In this document: in pieces, positions 8,947 to 17,494 of the stretch
Position numbering within the stretch: position 1 is the stretch's first letter
Layout of the letters: each line of letters begins with the position of its first letter
NCBI RefSeq assembly: GCF_017352095.1
Contig: NZ_CP071463.1
Location: 2,356,001 to 2,420,000 of the forward strand
Direction of reading: 5' to 3'
Origin: Natrinema longum
GTDB lineage: Archaea; Halobacteriota; Halobacteria; Halobacteriales; Natrialbaceae
Length of the DNA: 64,000 bases
Notes under the pieces: model-generated
Databases searched by the model: none
The model's input: only the letters and a program-made list of their open reading frames with translations
Told to the model about the DNA's origin: nothing
Made by a program: the position numbers and the translations under genes

Positions 8947-10368
8947 ATGAGCCAGCCGAACGTCCTCCTCGTCGTTCTCGACAGCGTTCGCGCTCAGAAC
9001 GTCGGTCACCTCGGCTATCCGCGCGACACAACGCCTCATCTGGACGAGTTTGCCGCTCGAGCAACGAGCTATACCAATACGAGGGCACCGGGAATTCATA
9101 GTATCTCGAGTCACGTGAGTCTCTTCACTGGCTATCACGTCGCTGAACATCGAGCGACGTCACACGGTGCGAGCCTGGCCCCGGGACACACCATTTGGGA
9201 GGAACTGGCTGACGACGGCTATCGAACTGGTCTGTTCACACCGAACGCGATCGTTGCCGAATCGTCGAACCTCGCTTCTTTCTTCGACGATGTGACGGGA
9301 CCGAAACGAAACGTGTTACTCTTCCCGGAGGCGCTCGGGCCCGAAAGCATCTCGGGGGATCCGAGTTATCTGGAATACGTCCGAGCGTGTCTCGAGAGTG
9401 AGTCACCGGCCAAGGCTATCGTGAACGGGCTAGCGAGGGAGTTTGGCAGTTCGAGCGCAGCACACGATCCCGAAAGAGAACACGGCGGCGAGTACGTCCA
9501 GGAGTTCCTCGAGTGGCGGGAATCGAGCTCCGACCCGTGGGCAGCATGCATCAATCTCATGGACGCCCATTATCCGTATTTGCCCCAAGAGAGGTATGAT
9601 CTATGGGGGGGTGATGTCTTGCGGGGCCTCCATCGAGAGGCGATGGGAGGGCCGCTCACGACCCAATATCTCGGCGACCGTCCGTTCTGGGAACTCGAGG
9701 CGTGCATGAGTCTGTACGATGGCTGTATTAAACAGGCCGACGCGTACCTCTCCGAACTGTTCGAGGGACTCGAGGCAGCGAACGAACTCGAGGAGACGCT
9801 GATTGTTGTGACGAGCGATCATGGAGAGGGATTCGGCGAGTACAGCGTTGTAAACGACGCGGTACGCTTGATCGACCATAGCTGGGGGATCGGTAATGAG
9901 GTCGCACACGTCCCTCTGGTCGTGAAGTATCCCGACCAGTCGACAGGTGAAACCGTAACCGAACCCGCCTCACTGACTCGATTTCCGTCCGTCGTTAGAA
10001 ACTGTATAAACGGTGAAAGGGGTGGTTTCGTCCCGGAAACTGGGCACGCAATCACGACTTCGTATCGAATCGAGGAACCCGGAGAGGGATTGCCGATCCC
10101 GGAGTCCGACCGAGAACCGTACTTTGGGCCGTGGCATGCCGTCTGTCACGAACAGGGTGGCGCGACGGTCGTTGACGCGGTCCGTCGCGAAGATGAGGTC
10201 CGATTCGAATCTTCGATTCCCGACCAGCAAGCAACGAGAGCACACGCGGATCGGGAGTTTATCGAGTCAACCGTTGACGAACTAGACCCTATCGACATTA
10301 CGGAAGCCGACGGAGAGATCGAAGCCGCAGTGGAGCAGCGATTGCACGAACTCGGCTATCGCGCATAA
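8947..10368 (+). CDS. Sulfatase-like hydrolase (alkaline phosphatase superfamily), copy 3
   Basis: 473 residues. Seen: VLLVVLDSVRAQNVGHLGY, NLMDAHYPY, and the metal site VTSDHGEGFGEY near residue 296. The second His of the usual DHGExxGxHG is replaced (EYSVV). The nucleophile segment is APGIHSISSHVSLFTGYH: Ser at the Cys position, and Ser in place of the conserved Pro. Catalytic sulfatase activity is therefore doubtful and the substrate is unknown. The ATG at 8947 has GTATACAAATA about 27 nt upstream, and an earlier in-frame ATG at 8887 would put the box inside the gene. The C-terminal HELGYRA is shared in style with copies 1 and 2 (EALGYLE, EALGYR), so the three look like one family. Confidence 0.84.
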   Translation: MSQPNVLLVVLDSVRAQNVGHLGYPRDTTPHLDEFAARATSYTNTRAPGIHSISSHVSLFTGYHVAEHRATSHGASLAPGHTIWEELADDGYRTGLFTPNAIVAESSNLASFFDDVTGPKRNVLLFPEALGPESISGDPSYLEYVRACLESESPAKAIVNGLAREFGSSSAAHDPEREHGGEYVQEFLEWRESSSDPWAACINLMDAHYPYLPQERYDLWGGDVLRGLHREAMGGPLTTQYLGDRPFWELEACMSLYDGCIKQADAYLSELFEGLEAANELEETLIVVTSDHGEGFGEYSVVNDAVRLIDHSWGIGNEVAHVPLVVKYPDQSTGETVTEPASLTRFPSVVRNCINGERGGFVPETGHAITTSYRIEEPGEGLPIPESDREPYFGPWHAVCHEQGGATVVDAVRREDEVRFESSIPDQQATRAHADREFIESTVDELDPIDITEADGEIEAAVEQRLHELGYRA

Positions 10369-10444
10369 TAGAACTACCCTCGTTCTGTCTCGCCGGTCGA
10401 ATAGAAAAGGTGCTCTTTTTGTATTCTCGCTCACCGGTAGGGAT

Positions 10445-11890
10445 ATGCGGCTAGGCCAGACATCAGTAATTCATTTCACCTCCAGGTTTTTTGCGTCTCT
10501 GCTGGGGTTCGTCGCGACGATATTCATCGCACGGTTTCTCGGTTCCGGAACGCTTGGGACCTATTATCTCGTTCTTTCGACGGTATCCTGGTTAGGGATC
10601 GCAGTGGAAATGGGGGTTCCGAGCGCTATCAACAAACGAGTGAGCGAGGACGAAGACGAGGCCGCTTACGCGATCGCTGGCGGGGTAATCGCCTTTTGCC
10701 TGTTTCTGGTCGTTTCCGTTTTGATTCTCCTCTTTCGACACCATATAAATGATTATATCGGATATCCGGCTGCACAGATCGTGGTACTGTTCTTGTTCGT
10801 CAACCTTATTCAGTCGTCCGTGAATTCGATACTCAACGGGCAACACCTCGTCCATATCTCGGGAATATTCAATCCGATTCGTACCGGAACGCGGAGTATT
10901 GTACAGATCAGCGCGATCCTTCTCGGACTCAAAATCACAGGCCTATTCATCGGATACACCGCTGGTTACGCGCTCGTGTCCGTACTCGGACTATGGATTG
11001 CGGTTCGGAACTTTCCATCGGTCTCTCTGCCAACGCTCGAACACTACCGTCGGATCATCTCCTACGCGGAGTATTCGTGGCTCGGTGAGATCCGTTCCCG
11101 TGCGTTCAACTGGGTCGACGTAGCCGTCCTCGGATTCTTCGTATCGTCGTCGCTCGTCGGTATCTACACGGCGGCCTGGAACATCGCCGTGTTTCTGATA
11201 CTGTTCGGTGGATCGCTGAGCCAGACGCTGTTCCCCGAGATGAGTTCACTCTCGGCCGAAGAAGACGCACAATCGGTAGCAGACCTGTTCGAAACCGCAC
11301 TCACGTACGGCGGCTTGATTCTCATTCCGGGACTCGTCGGGGGAACGCTACTCGGGGAGCGTCTCCTTCGAATATACGGAGAGGAATTCACACAAGGGAC
11401 AGTCGTACTCTCGGTACTCATCGTTGCAACACTCATCCAGGGATACCAGCGTCAGTTCACGACAACACTCGATGCCATCGACAGACCGGATGTCTCTTTC
11501 AGAGTGAATGCCGTATTCATCGGTGCAAACGTGATTTTAAACGTCAGTCTGATCCCCCCCTTCGAGGTCGTGGGTGCAGCGGCGGCGACCGCTGCATCGG
11601 TCGCCATCAGCCTCGTCGTAGCCTACTTCTCGCTCTCGTCACTGATCGAGTTCTCCGTTCCGCTCGGCGAGATTGGGAAACAGTGGACTGCAGCAGCCGT
11701 TATGGGGGTAGTCGTCTATACTGGCCTCTGGCTCGAGTCAGCGCACATCTCAGTCGGCAATAACCTCGTCGTAGTGATAACGCTCGTCGGTTTCGGTGCA
11801 GCGGTATACTTCGGAACGCTGTTTGCCATCTCCTCGTATTTCCGGACAACCGTCGACCAAAACCTCCCGATCGATTTCCCGACGGTTTGA
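10445..11890 (+). CDS. Polysaccharide/lipid-linked glycan flippase (Wzx/AglR-like)
   Basis: 481 residues with about 12-14 hydrophobic helices throughout. It belongs to the multidrug/oligosaccharidyl-lipid/polysaccharide exporter superfamily and is predicted to flip lipid-linked oligosaccharide or dolichol phosphate across the membrane before AglB acts. Seen: the family N-terminus TSRFFASLLGFVATIFIARF, then LGTYYLVLSTVSWLGIA, a central loop with SYAEYSWLGEIRSRAFNWVD, and a C-terminal half typical of polysaccharide biosynthesis proteins. A T5 run and TTTGTATTC box lie 27-35 nt upstream of the ATG at 10445. The gene is among the most AT-rich in the window. Haloferax AglR plays this role; orthology is inferred. 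Confidence 0.85.
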   Translation: MRLGQTSVIHFTSRFFASLLGFVATIFIARFLGSGTLGTYYLVLSTVSWLGIAVEMGVPSAINKRVSEDEDEAAYAIAGGVIAFCLFLVVSVLILLFRHHINDYIGYPAAQIVVLFLFVNLIQSSVNSILNGQHLVHISGIFNPIRTGTRSIVQISAILLGLKITGLFIGYTAGYALVSVLGLWIAVRNFPSVSLPTLEHYRRIISYAEYSWLGEIRSRAFNWVDVAVLGFFVSSSLVGIYTAAWNIAVFLILFGGSLSQTLFPEMSSLSAEEDAQSVADLFETALTYGGLILIPGLVGGTLLGERLLRIYGEEFTQGTVVLSVLIVATLIQGYQRQFTTTLDAIDRPDVSFRVNAVFIGANVILNVSLIPPFEVVGAAAATAASVAISLVVAYFSLSSLIEFSVPLGEIGKQWTAAAVMGVVVYTGLWLESAHISVGNNLVVVITLVGFGAAVYFGTLFAISSYFRTTVDQNLPIDFPTV

Positions 11891-12189
11891 AATCAATGAC
11901 CGGGCGGCGATCGCCACTCGATCGACAGGCTCGGAGGACGATCTAATTTATCGACACGTCCGCTCATCTCAGGAATCCGGTCGACGTGTGGCTGGATCCA
12001 CGATCACGCCGGCAGACTTCCGACGGGCAGCCGTCGACAACGCCGGTCGGCGACGATTCTCCCTCTCAGTACGGGTTTTGCACCTCGTTGCGCGATGGTG
12101 CAGAAACTACCACGGTGTTCAGTCGAACACACACTAAGGCAACGACAATCCCCGAAAACATATAACACTCAAGTAGAATCTGTGTGCAC
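11891..12189. other. Intergenic region before aglF
   Basis: About 300 bp without a convincing gene; short open frames here lack the acidic composition of the neighbours. The only signal seen is the aglF promoter, ACATATAACAC at about 12158-12168, some 28 nt before the ATG. GC content rises across this stretch from the AT-richer island to the GC-rich aglF-aglM-aglJ block. Confidence 0.5.
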
Positions 12190-12924
12190 ATGCAAGCAGT
12201 CGTGCTGGCCGCAGGAAAGGGTACCCGCCTCCGGCCGCTCACCGAAGACAAGCCGAAGGTCCTCGTCGAAGTCGACGGCAAACCGCTCGTCGAGGACGTC
12301 ATGGACAACCTCATCGAGGTCGGCGCAACCGAATTCGTCCTCGTCGTCGGCTACATGAAAGAGAAGATCATCGAGCGCTACGGCGACGAGTACGAGGGCG
12401 TTCCGATCACCTACGCGCACCAGCGGGAACAGCTCGGGCTCGCCCACGCCATCCTCCAGGCGGAACCCCATGTCGACGACGACTTCATGCTCATGCTCGG
12501 GGACAACGTCTTCCGGGCGAACCTCGGCGACGTGATCAACCGCCAGCAGGAAGAACGGGCCGACGCCGCGTTCCTCGTCGAGGAAGTCCCCTACGAGGAG
12601 GCCTCGAGATACGGCGTCCTCGACACCAACGAGTACGGCGAGATCGTCGAGGTGATGGAGAAACCCGAGGATCCGCCGTCGAACCTCGTCATGACCGGGT
12701 TCTACACGTTCACGCCCGAGATCTTCCACGCGTGTCACCTCGTCCAGCCCTCGGATCGCGGCGAGTACGAACTGCCGGACGCGATCGATCTGCTCATCCA
12801 GTCGGGTCGGACCATCGATGCGATCCGAATGGACGGCTGGCGCATCGACGTCGGCTACCCCGAAGACAGGGATCGCGCCGAGGAGCGACTCACGGACCAC
12901 CCAGCCGAGCCGGTCGAACAGTAG
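12190..12924 (+). CDS. aglF: Glucose-1-phosphate uridylyltransferase AglF
   Basis: 244 residues, the size of Haloferax AglF. Makes UDP-glucose from UTP and glucose-1-phosphate, the precursor oxidised by AglM. Seen: the nucleotidyltransferase signature VLAAGKGTRLRPLT followed by KPKVLVEVDGKPL at residues 4-29, the catalytic/metal region MLMLGDNVFRANL near 100, GVLDTNEYGEIVEVMEKP in the middle, and IDVGYPEDRDRAEERL at the C-terminus. A GTG six bases upstream (12184) is also possible. The ATG at 12190 was chosen from family alignment and TATA spacing. The next gene is aglM, 90 bp downstream, and the pair reconstructs UDP-glucuronate synthesis. Confidence 0.88.
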   Translation: MQAVVLAAGKGTRLRPLTEDKPKVLVEVDGKPLVEDVMDNLIEVGATEFVLVVGYMKEKIIERYGDEYEGVPITYAHQREQLGLAHAILQAEPHVDDDFMLMLGDNVFRANLGDVINRQQEERADAAFLVEEVPYEEASRYGVLDTNEYGEIVEVMEKPEDPPSNLVMTGFYTFTPEIFHACHLVQPSDRGEYELPDAIDLLIQSGRTIDAIRMDGWRIDVGYPEDRDRAEERLTDHPAEPVEQ

Positions 12925-13014
12925 TTACTCCCCCGAACGAGTCCGTCCTCGAGTTGTCGAACGACTCGAGGACGACCCAAAAGGGACTAATCGTCCCCGT
13001 TCCTTGCAGGTCAC

Positions 13015-14304
13015 ATGAACGTCTCCATCGTCGGGAGCGGCTACGTCGGCACGACCGTCGCTGCCTGTCTCGCCGATCTCGGCCACACCGTGACCAACGT
13101 CGAGATCGACGAGGACATCGTCGAGGCGATAAACGCCGGCGAGGCCCCGATCCACGAGTCCGGCCTCGCGGAGCGAATCGCGGCACACGCCGGCACGACG
13201 CTCCGTGCGACGACGAACTACGAGGACGTCCGCGAGACGGACGTCACGTTCCTCTGTTTGCCCACGCCACAGTCCGACGACGGGAGTCTCGACCTCGCGA
13301 TCATGCAGGCTGGCGCGGAATCGCTCGGGCGCGCACTCGCCGAGAAGGACGACGATCACCTCGTGGTCGTCAAGAGCACGGTCCTGCCCGGCACCACCGA
13401 AGACGTCGTCGGTCCGATCCTCGAGGCCGAATCCGGAACCGAGATCGGTGACGGGCTCGAGCTCGCGATGAACCCCGAGTTCCTCCGGATGGGAACCGCA
13501 GTCGAGGACTTCCTCGAGCCGGACAAGGTCGTCTTCGGGACGGCCAGCGACGAGGCCCCCGCGACGCTTCGCGAACTGTACGCGCCGATCCTCGAGCGAG
13601 ACGACACGGACCTCGTCGAGACCGATATCCGCGAGGCGGAACTCATCAAGTACGCGAACAACGCCTTCCTCGCCTCGAAGGTCTCGCTGGTCAACGAGCT
13701 GGGGAATATCGCACGGGAGTACGACGCGGACGCCTACGAGGTGCTCGAGGCGGTCGGGCTCGACGATCGGATCTCCGACCGGTTCATGCGCTCCGGACTG
13801 GGCTGGGGTGGGTCCTGTTTCCCGAAGGACGTCAACGCCTTGCGGGCCGGCGCTCGCGAACAGGGGTACGACCCCGAACTGCTCGATGCGGTCGTCGCGG
13901 TCAACGACGAGCAACCGCGACGGCTCGTCGAGTTGCTCGCGGCCCACGTCGACCTCGAGGGGGCCCGGATCGCGGTGCTGGGTCTGTCGTTCAAGCCCGG
14001 CACCGACGACATCCGCAAGTCGCGCGCACTCGACGTGATCGATCACCTGACGGATCGCGGCGCTGTCGTCGTCGCCTTCGACCCGGTCGCGATCGAGAAC
14101 GTCCGGCCCGACTATCCCGACATCGAGTACGCCGACTCGGCGGCGGGGGCCCTCGAGGGCGCGGACGGGGCCGTCGTTGCGACCGACTGGCCGGCGTTCG
14201 ACGACCTCTCCTTCGAGGGGATGGCCCGCAGCGTCGTCGTCGATGGGCGGCGGATCGACGTCGACGAGGACGCGCTCGAGGTCTACGAGGGACTGACCTG
14301 GTAG
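13015..14304 (+). CDS. aglM: UDP-glucose 6-dehydrogenase AglM
   Basis: 429 residues, matching the family. Oxidises UDP-glucose to UDP-glucuronate with two NAD+, giving the hexuronic acid donors of haloarchaeal N-glycans. Seen: Rossmann motif GSGYVGTTVAACLADLGH (residues 7-24), the STVLPGTT loop, the catalytic Lys/Asn region KYANNAFLASKVSLVNE near 217, the catalytic Cys in GSCFPKDVNAL near 264, and the C-terminal domain with GLSFKPGTDDIRKSRA. It lies between aglF and aglJ. A palindromic element (14306-14381) starts one base after the stop codon. Confidence 0.92.
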   Translation: MNVSIVGSGYVGTTVAACLADLGHTVTNVEIDEDIVEAINAGEAPIHESGLAERIAAHAGTTLRATTNYEDVRETDVTFLCLPTPQSDDGSLDLAIMQAGAESLGRALAEKDDDHLVVVKSTVLPGTTEDVVGPILEAESGTEIGDGLELAMNPEFLRMGTAVEDFLEPDKVVFGTASDEAPATLRELYAPILERDDTDLVETDIREAELIKYANNAFLASKVSLVNELGNIAREYDADAYEVLEAVGLDDRISDRFMRSGLGWGGSCFPKDVNALRAGAREQGYDPELLDAVVAVNDEQPRRLVELLAAHVDLEGARIAVLGLSFKPGTDDIRKSRALDVIDHLTDRGAVVVAFDPVAIENVRPDYPDIEYADSAAGALEGADGAVVATDWPAFDDLSFEGMARSVVVDGRRIDVDEDALEVYEGLTW

Positions 14305-14305
14305 A

Positions 14306-14381
14306 GTCGCAACTGAAACGGTTCATACACTGATCGCAACGCTGTCGTGCGATCAGGTGTACAATGACTTTCAGTGGCGAC
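14306..14381. repeat. Palindromic dispersed element, copy A
   Basis: Terminal inverted repeat GTCGCAACTGAAA (14306-14318) / TTTCAGTGGCGAC (14369-14381), one mismatch. An inner perfect stem CTGATCGCA / TGCGATCAG (14330-14338 / 14348-14356) encloses the loop ACGCTGTCG. By eye it matches about 62 of 70 positions of copy C read on the other strand. It sits directly after the aglM stop, where it could act as a 3' structure. Confidence 0.75.
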
Positions 14382-14478
14382 GATAGTGGTGGCTGATTCG
14401 CGTCGGACCGACTGACCGTAAAAACCCGACACTGCTCAATCAGTAGCCTTTTGCGGTTCGGTAGGGGAGTTGTGTTCG

Positions 14479-15486
14479 ATGGAAGACGATGCGGTTCGAA
14501 CAGGCTCGGGCCCCCTCTCGGACGGCGGCGAGGCGATAGCCGTTACGGACGAGACCGAGGAAATCTCGCCCGACGAGGTGTGCGTTCTCATTCCGACGCT
14601 CAACGAGGCGGCGACGATCGCCGACGTGATCGAGGGCTTCGCCGAGCGGGGATACACGAACGTCCTCGTCGTCGACGGCGATTCGACCGACGATACCCGT
14701 GAGATCGCCCGCGACCACGGGGCGGAGGTACTGGTCCAGTCGGGCGACGGCAAGGGGCAAGCGGTCCGCGAGGCGCTCGAGTACGTCACCGTTCCGTACG
14801 TCTTGATGCTCGACGGCGACGGGACCTACGATCCGGCCGACGCCGACAGGATGCTCGAACCGCTCTCGCGGGGGTACGAACACGTGATCGGCAACCGATT
14901 CGCCGACATGGACGACGACGCGATGCGCGCGTTGAACGGCTTTGGCAACCGGATGATAAACCGCGCGTTCGGGTTCGTCCACGGGGCCAACTACGAGGAC
15001 ATCCTCTCGGGGTATCGGGCCTTTACCGTCGACTCGTTCAAACGGCTGTCCCTCGATTCGGACGGGTTCACCATCGAGACCGAACTGGCCGTCGAATGCG
15101 TCAAACACGGCGTCGAGACGACGGTCGTTCCGGTCAGTTACAGCGCTCGACCCGACGAATCCGAGACGAACCTGCACCCGGTCAAAGACGGCGGGACGAT
15201 TCTCCTCGCTCTGTACTCGCTGGCCAAGACGAACAACCCCCTGTTCTACTTCGGCAGTCTCGGCGTTGCCGGCATCCTCTCGGGGAGCCTCATCGCGGTG
15301 TACGTCCTCTGGGAGTGGGTTCAGTACCACCAGAGCCACGAAGTCATGGCGCTCGCCTCGGCGGCTGCCATCCTGCTGGGCGTCCAGTTGCTCATGTTCG
15401 GCGTCCTCTCGGACATGCTCGTGACCTTACACCGCGAACAGCGCCGCCGCCTCGAGCGGATCGCTCGAGACGCGGACGACGAGTAA
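14479..15486 (+). CDS. aglJ: Dolichol-phosphate glycosyltransferase AglJ (family 2)
   Basis: 335 residues. AglJ attaches the first sugar of the N-glycan to dolichol phosphate. Seen: GT2 start VCVLIPTLNEAATIADVIEG at about residues 35-54, then VVDGDSTDDT, GDGKGQAVREALEYV and the DxD motif MLDGDGTYDP. ILSGYRAFTVDSFKRL is typical of dolichyl-phosphate transferases. The C-terminus has two membrane helices (about 257-275 and 291-311) and a charged tail. The ATG at 14479 is chosen over an in-frame TTG at 14470. The family is clear; the AglJ assignment rests on motif similarity and on neighbouring aglF/aglM. Confidence 0.87.
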   Translation: MEDDAVRTGSGPLSDGGEAIAVTDETEEISPDEVCVLIPTLNEAATIADVIEGFAERGYTNVLVVDGDSTDDTREIARDHGAEVLVQSGDGKGQAVREALEYVTVPYVLMLDGDGTYDPADADRMLEPLSRGYEHVIGNRFADMDDDAMRALNGFGNRMINRAFGFVHGANYEDILSGYRAFTVDSFKRLSLDSDGFTIETELAVECVKHGVETTVVPVSYSARPDESETNLHPVKDGGTILLALYSLAKTNNPLFYFGSLGVAGILSGSLIAVYVLWEWVQYHQSHEVMALASAAAILLGVQLLMFGVLSDMLVTLHREQRRRLERIARDADDE

Positions 15487-15497
15487 GGGAGACTGCG

Positions 15498-15827
15498 CTA
15501 GAACGGTAACAGCGAGCGAACCTGTGCGACGACGCCACTCGAGTGGCGCTGGCGGTGCTTTTCGAAGGGGCGATGGAGTGCGTTCAGCAACTCCTGCCGA
15601 GAGTCGAACCGCTCGGCCCGGACTTCGGCGAGCATCTCGCCCAGCGCCACGTCGTTTCCGTGGACGTCGTAGGGGATGCGTTCGTGACCGAGTTCGGCTC
15701 GGACGTCGTCTTTCGTGGCCGGAAAAGACAGATCCGCGTCCCTGAGGTGGGCGTCGACGGCAGCGATACCGAACTCGACGCTGTCGGGCTCCTCGTCGTC
15801 TCCGCTCGATGGTGGCCGGACTCCCAT
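15498..15827 (-). CDS. Small conserved haloarchaeal protein (DUF5789-like)
   Basis: 109 residues, cytoplasmic, function unknown. Seen: an acidic N-terminus, then a conserved-looking core FGIAAVDAHLRDADLSFPAT, DVRAELGHERIPYD and ERFDSRQELLNALH, which I recognise as the DUF5789 pattern (from memory, not searched). The ATG at 15827 is preferred to an upstream codon because the residues before it are basic and unlike haloarchaeal protein. It is convergent with aglJ, 11 bp from its stop. Confidence 0.78.
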   Translation of the reverse strand: MGVRPPSSGDDEEPDSVEFGIAAVDAHLRDADLSFPATKDDVRAELGHERIPYDVHGNDVALGEMLAEVRAERFDSRQELLNALHRPFEKHRQRHSSGVVAQVRSLLPF

Positions 15828-15997
15828 GCTATACCTCTCGCTATGGAGCCTGATACAAAAATGGCTGGGGAGACGATCGACCAGCCGCGACGGAACACGA
15901 CGGTCGACCGAACCGGGTCGCGACACCCCGCCTATCGGACCCGTCTCGGCGATCCAGTCGTCGACACTCCTTTGGGGACCGGGACGGAGTATGGCGT

Positions 15998-16207
15998 ATG
16001 ACCGACTACACCACGGTGTCGATCCCGAAGGACCTCGCGGATCGGGTCGAGGAGACCATCGAGGGGACGAGTTTCCAGAGCACGAGCGACCTCGTCCGGT
16101 TCCTGTTGCGAAGCATCGTCATCCAACACCAGAAGGAAGGCGAACTCACCGAAGCCGAGTTCGAAGAGATCACCGAACAGCTCCGCGGACTCGGCTACCT
16201 CGAGTGA
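15998..16207 (+). CDS. Ribbon-helix-helix (CopG-like) small protein
   Basis: 69 residues. Seen: an N-terminal strand YTTVSIPKDLADRVEETI and helices TSDLVRFLLRSIVIQHQ, the classic ribbon-helix-helix layout that dimerises to bind DNA, followed by an acidic tail ending LRGLGYLE. Likely a transcription factor or DNA-binding accessory protein; no toxin partner is adjacent. The ATG at 15998 lies 170 bp beyond the start of the divergent DUF5789-like gene. Confidence 0.8.
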   Translation: MTDYTTVSIPKDLADRVEETIEGTSFQSTSDLVRFLLRSIVIQHQKEGELTEAEFEEITEQLRGLGYLE

Positions 16208-16305
16208 GGGAGGCGGCTCCACGCCCTGCTATCGACCGGCACGGTCCCACGGTCGGGACCTTCCGAGCGGAGCACGGTTTCGACTCGAGACGAGATCCGC
16301 TCGAT

Positions 16306-16728
16306 TCAGTCCGTCAGCGACTGCCCCGGTGGTGAGGCGTCGACGATTTCGAGGGGCTGGCGCTTGCCGCTCCGGTCGAACGCGGCGAACGAGCCGTCGT
16401 CGACTTCCCACGGCGGGACGGCGACGAAGACGATTTCGGCGAGATCGTCCCGGCGTGTTACCTCGAGTTCGCCGACGGGGTGGGAGATGAACCGCCCCTG
16501 GGCCTGACGAGCGGGCGTCGAGAGGTCGACGCCGAAGACGGCGTTGACGGCGTTGCCAGGATCGGGGAGGAAGAAGTCGGTAAATACCGGCATCGCTTCG
16601 GGGAGGCCGTCCGCGCCCTCGAGTTCGCTGGCGGGCGTGATCGAAACGCCGGTCGTCACGTCGTTGGGATCGGCATCGCTGGCCAGGTCCAGTAGGACGT
16701 CGACGAGTGCACGGGTTACGTAGACCAC
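16306..16728 (-). CDS. Conserved haloarchaeal protein of unknown function
   Basis: 140 residues, soluble and acidic. Seen: YVTRALVDVLLDLA at the start, PVFTDFFLPDPGNAVNAVFG in the middle and IVFVAVPPWEVDDGSFAAFD near the end; no catalytic motif can be assigned. The GTG at 16728 is chosen because a strong Shine-Dalgarno-like AAAGGAGGG sits just upstream on the coding strand, unusual in this mostly leaderless genome and decisive for this start. I do not recognise the family by name. Confidence 0.72.
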   Translation of the reverse strand: MVYVTRALVDVLLDLASDADPNDVTTGVSITPASELEGADGLPEAMPVFTDFFLPDPGNAVNAVFGVDLSTPARQAQGRFISHPVGELEVTRRDDLAEIVFVAVPPWEVDDGSFAAFDRSGKRQPLEIVDASPPGQSLTD

Positions 16729-16804
16729 AGCCCCTCCTTTGAGTGGCTGCTAGTTAGATGTATGCCCGATAGCGGTCGGGTTTCCGGTCGCGTCCGGTGG
16801 CCGA

Positions 16805-17488
16805 TCAGACGGGAAGCAGGGCTCGGACCATCTCTCCGTACAGCCGTGGGGTTCGCTTGCGGGACCCGGCGAGTGCGTCCTCGAGCGGTCGCGCTGCAGC
16901 CGCCATGACACCGGGGCCGTGGGCGACGAGTACCCGTTCGGGAGCCACGTTGCGAAGCGCTTCCCGTGGTGGATTGAGCCGTAACATGGGGTGGACGCCG
17001 AGTTCCTCGTCGCCGGCCAGGAAGTAGTCGGCCGCTCCCACCGTTTCGGGGACGATGAGCGTTCCGTCAGCCGGGTTGTACAGTGCGACTTCCTGCCAGA
17101 AGCGGTTGTCGACCACGGGAAACGCCTGGAGTCCGGTATCGGCGAGTTCGTCGTCGAAGCGAGCGACCGGCGCGTCGAGTTCCTCGCTGACCCCCTCGAA
17201 GAACCGGGGGACGTAGACGGGAACGTCGTGGCGGTTCGCGATGGCGGCGGCGTCTCGTTTGTGCCGGTCGAGCATGACGACGACGCCGGCGACGTCGCCG
17301 AACTCCGCGAATAGCTCGTCGATCCCCGCGGCGTCGACGGGGTCGAACACCCAGACCTCGCCGTCGATTTCGAGGGCGTGACTGGCACGTTTCATCGTCT
17401 CCTCGGGATAGGCGATCCAGCCGACGCCGCCGTCGAACCGATCGATCTCCTCGAAACCGCTCGGCCGCTCGTCGACATGTGAGCTCAT
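16805..17488 (-). CDS. Metallo-beta-lactamase-fold-like protein without metal motif
   Basis: 227 residues. The order of strands (SHALEIDGEVWVFDPVDAAG, then GVVVMLDRHKRDAAAIANRH, later VLVAHGPGV) resembles the metallo-beta-lactamase fold. The HxHxDH signature is replaced by LDRHKRDA, so metal binding is doubtful and the role is unknown. The ATG at 17488 is chosen; upstream residues in the same frame are basic and non-conserved. A 17-bp perfect palindrome at 17495-17511 lies between the TATA region and the start, suggesting repression at this promoter. Confidence 0.72.
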   Translation of the reverse strand: MSSHVDERPSGFEEIDRFDGGVGWIAYPEETMKRASHALEIDGEVWVFDPVDAAGIDELFAEFGDVAGVVVMLDRHKRDAAAIANRHDVPVYVPRFFEGVSEELDAPVARFDDELADTGLQAFPVVDNRFWQEVALYNPADGTLIVPETVGAADYFLAGDEELGVHPMLRLNPPREALRNVAPERVLVAHGPGVMAAAARPLEDALAGSRKRTPRLYGEMVRALLPV

Positions 17489-17494
17489 ACCGAA

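Noticed and set aside
12925-14046. Leftward 373-codon open frame over aglM
   Set aside because: Antisense to an intact UDP-glucose dehydrogenase with catalytic Cys; no recognisable domain.
15998-16207. Toxin-antitoxin pair with the ribbon-helix-helix protein
   Set aside because: Neither neighbour looks like a toxin: one is the divergent DUF5789-like gene, the other a convergent 140-residue conserved protein.
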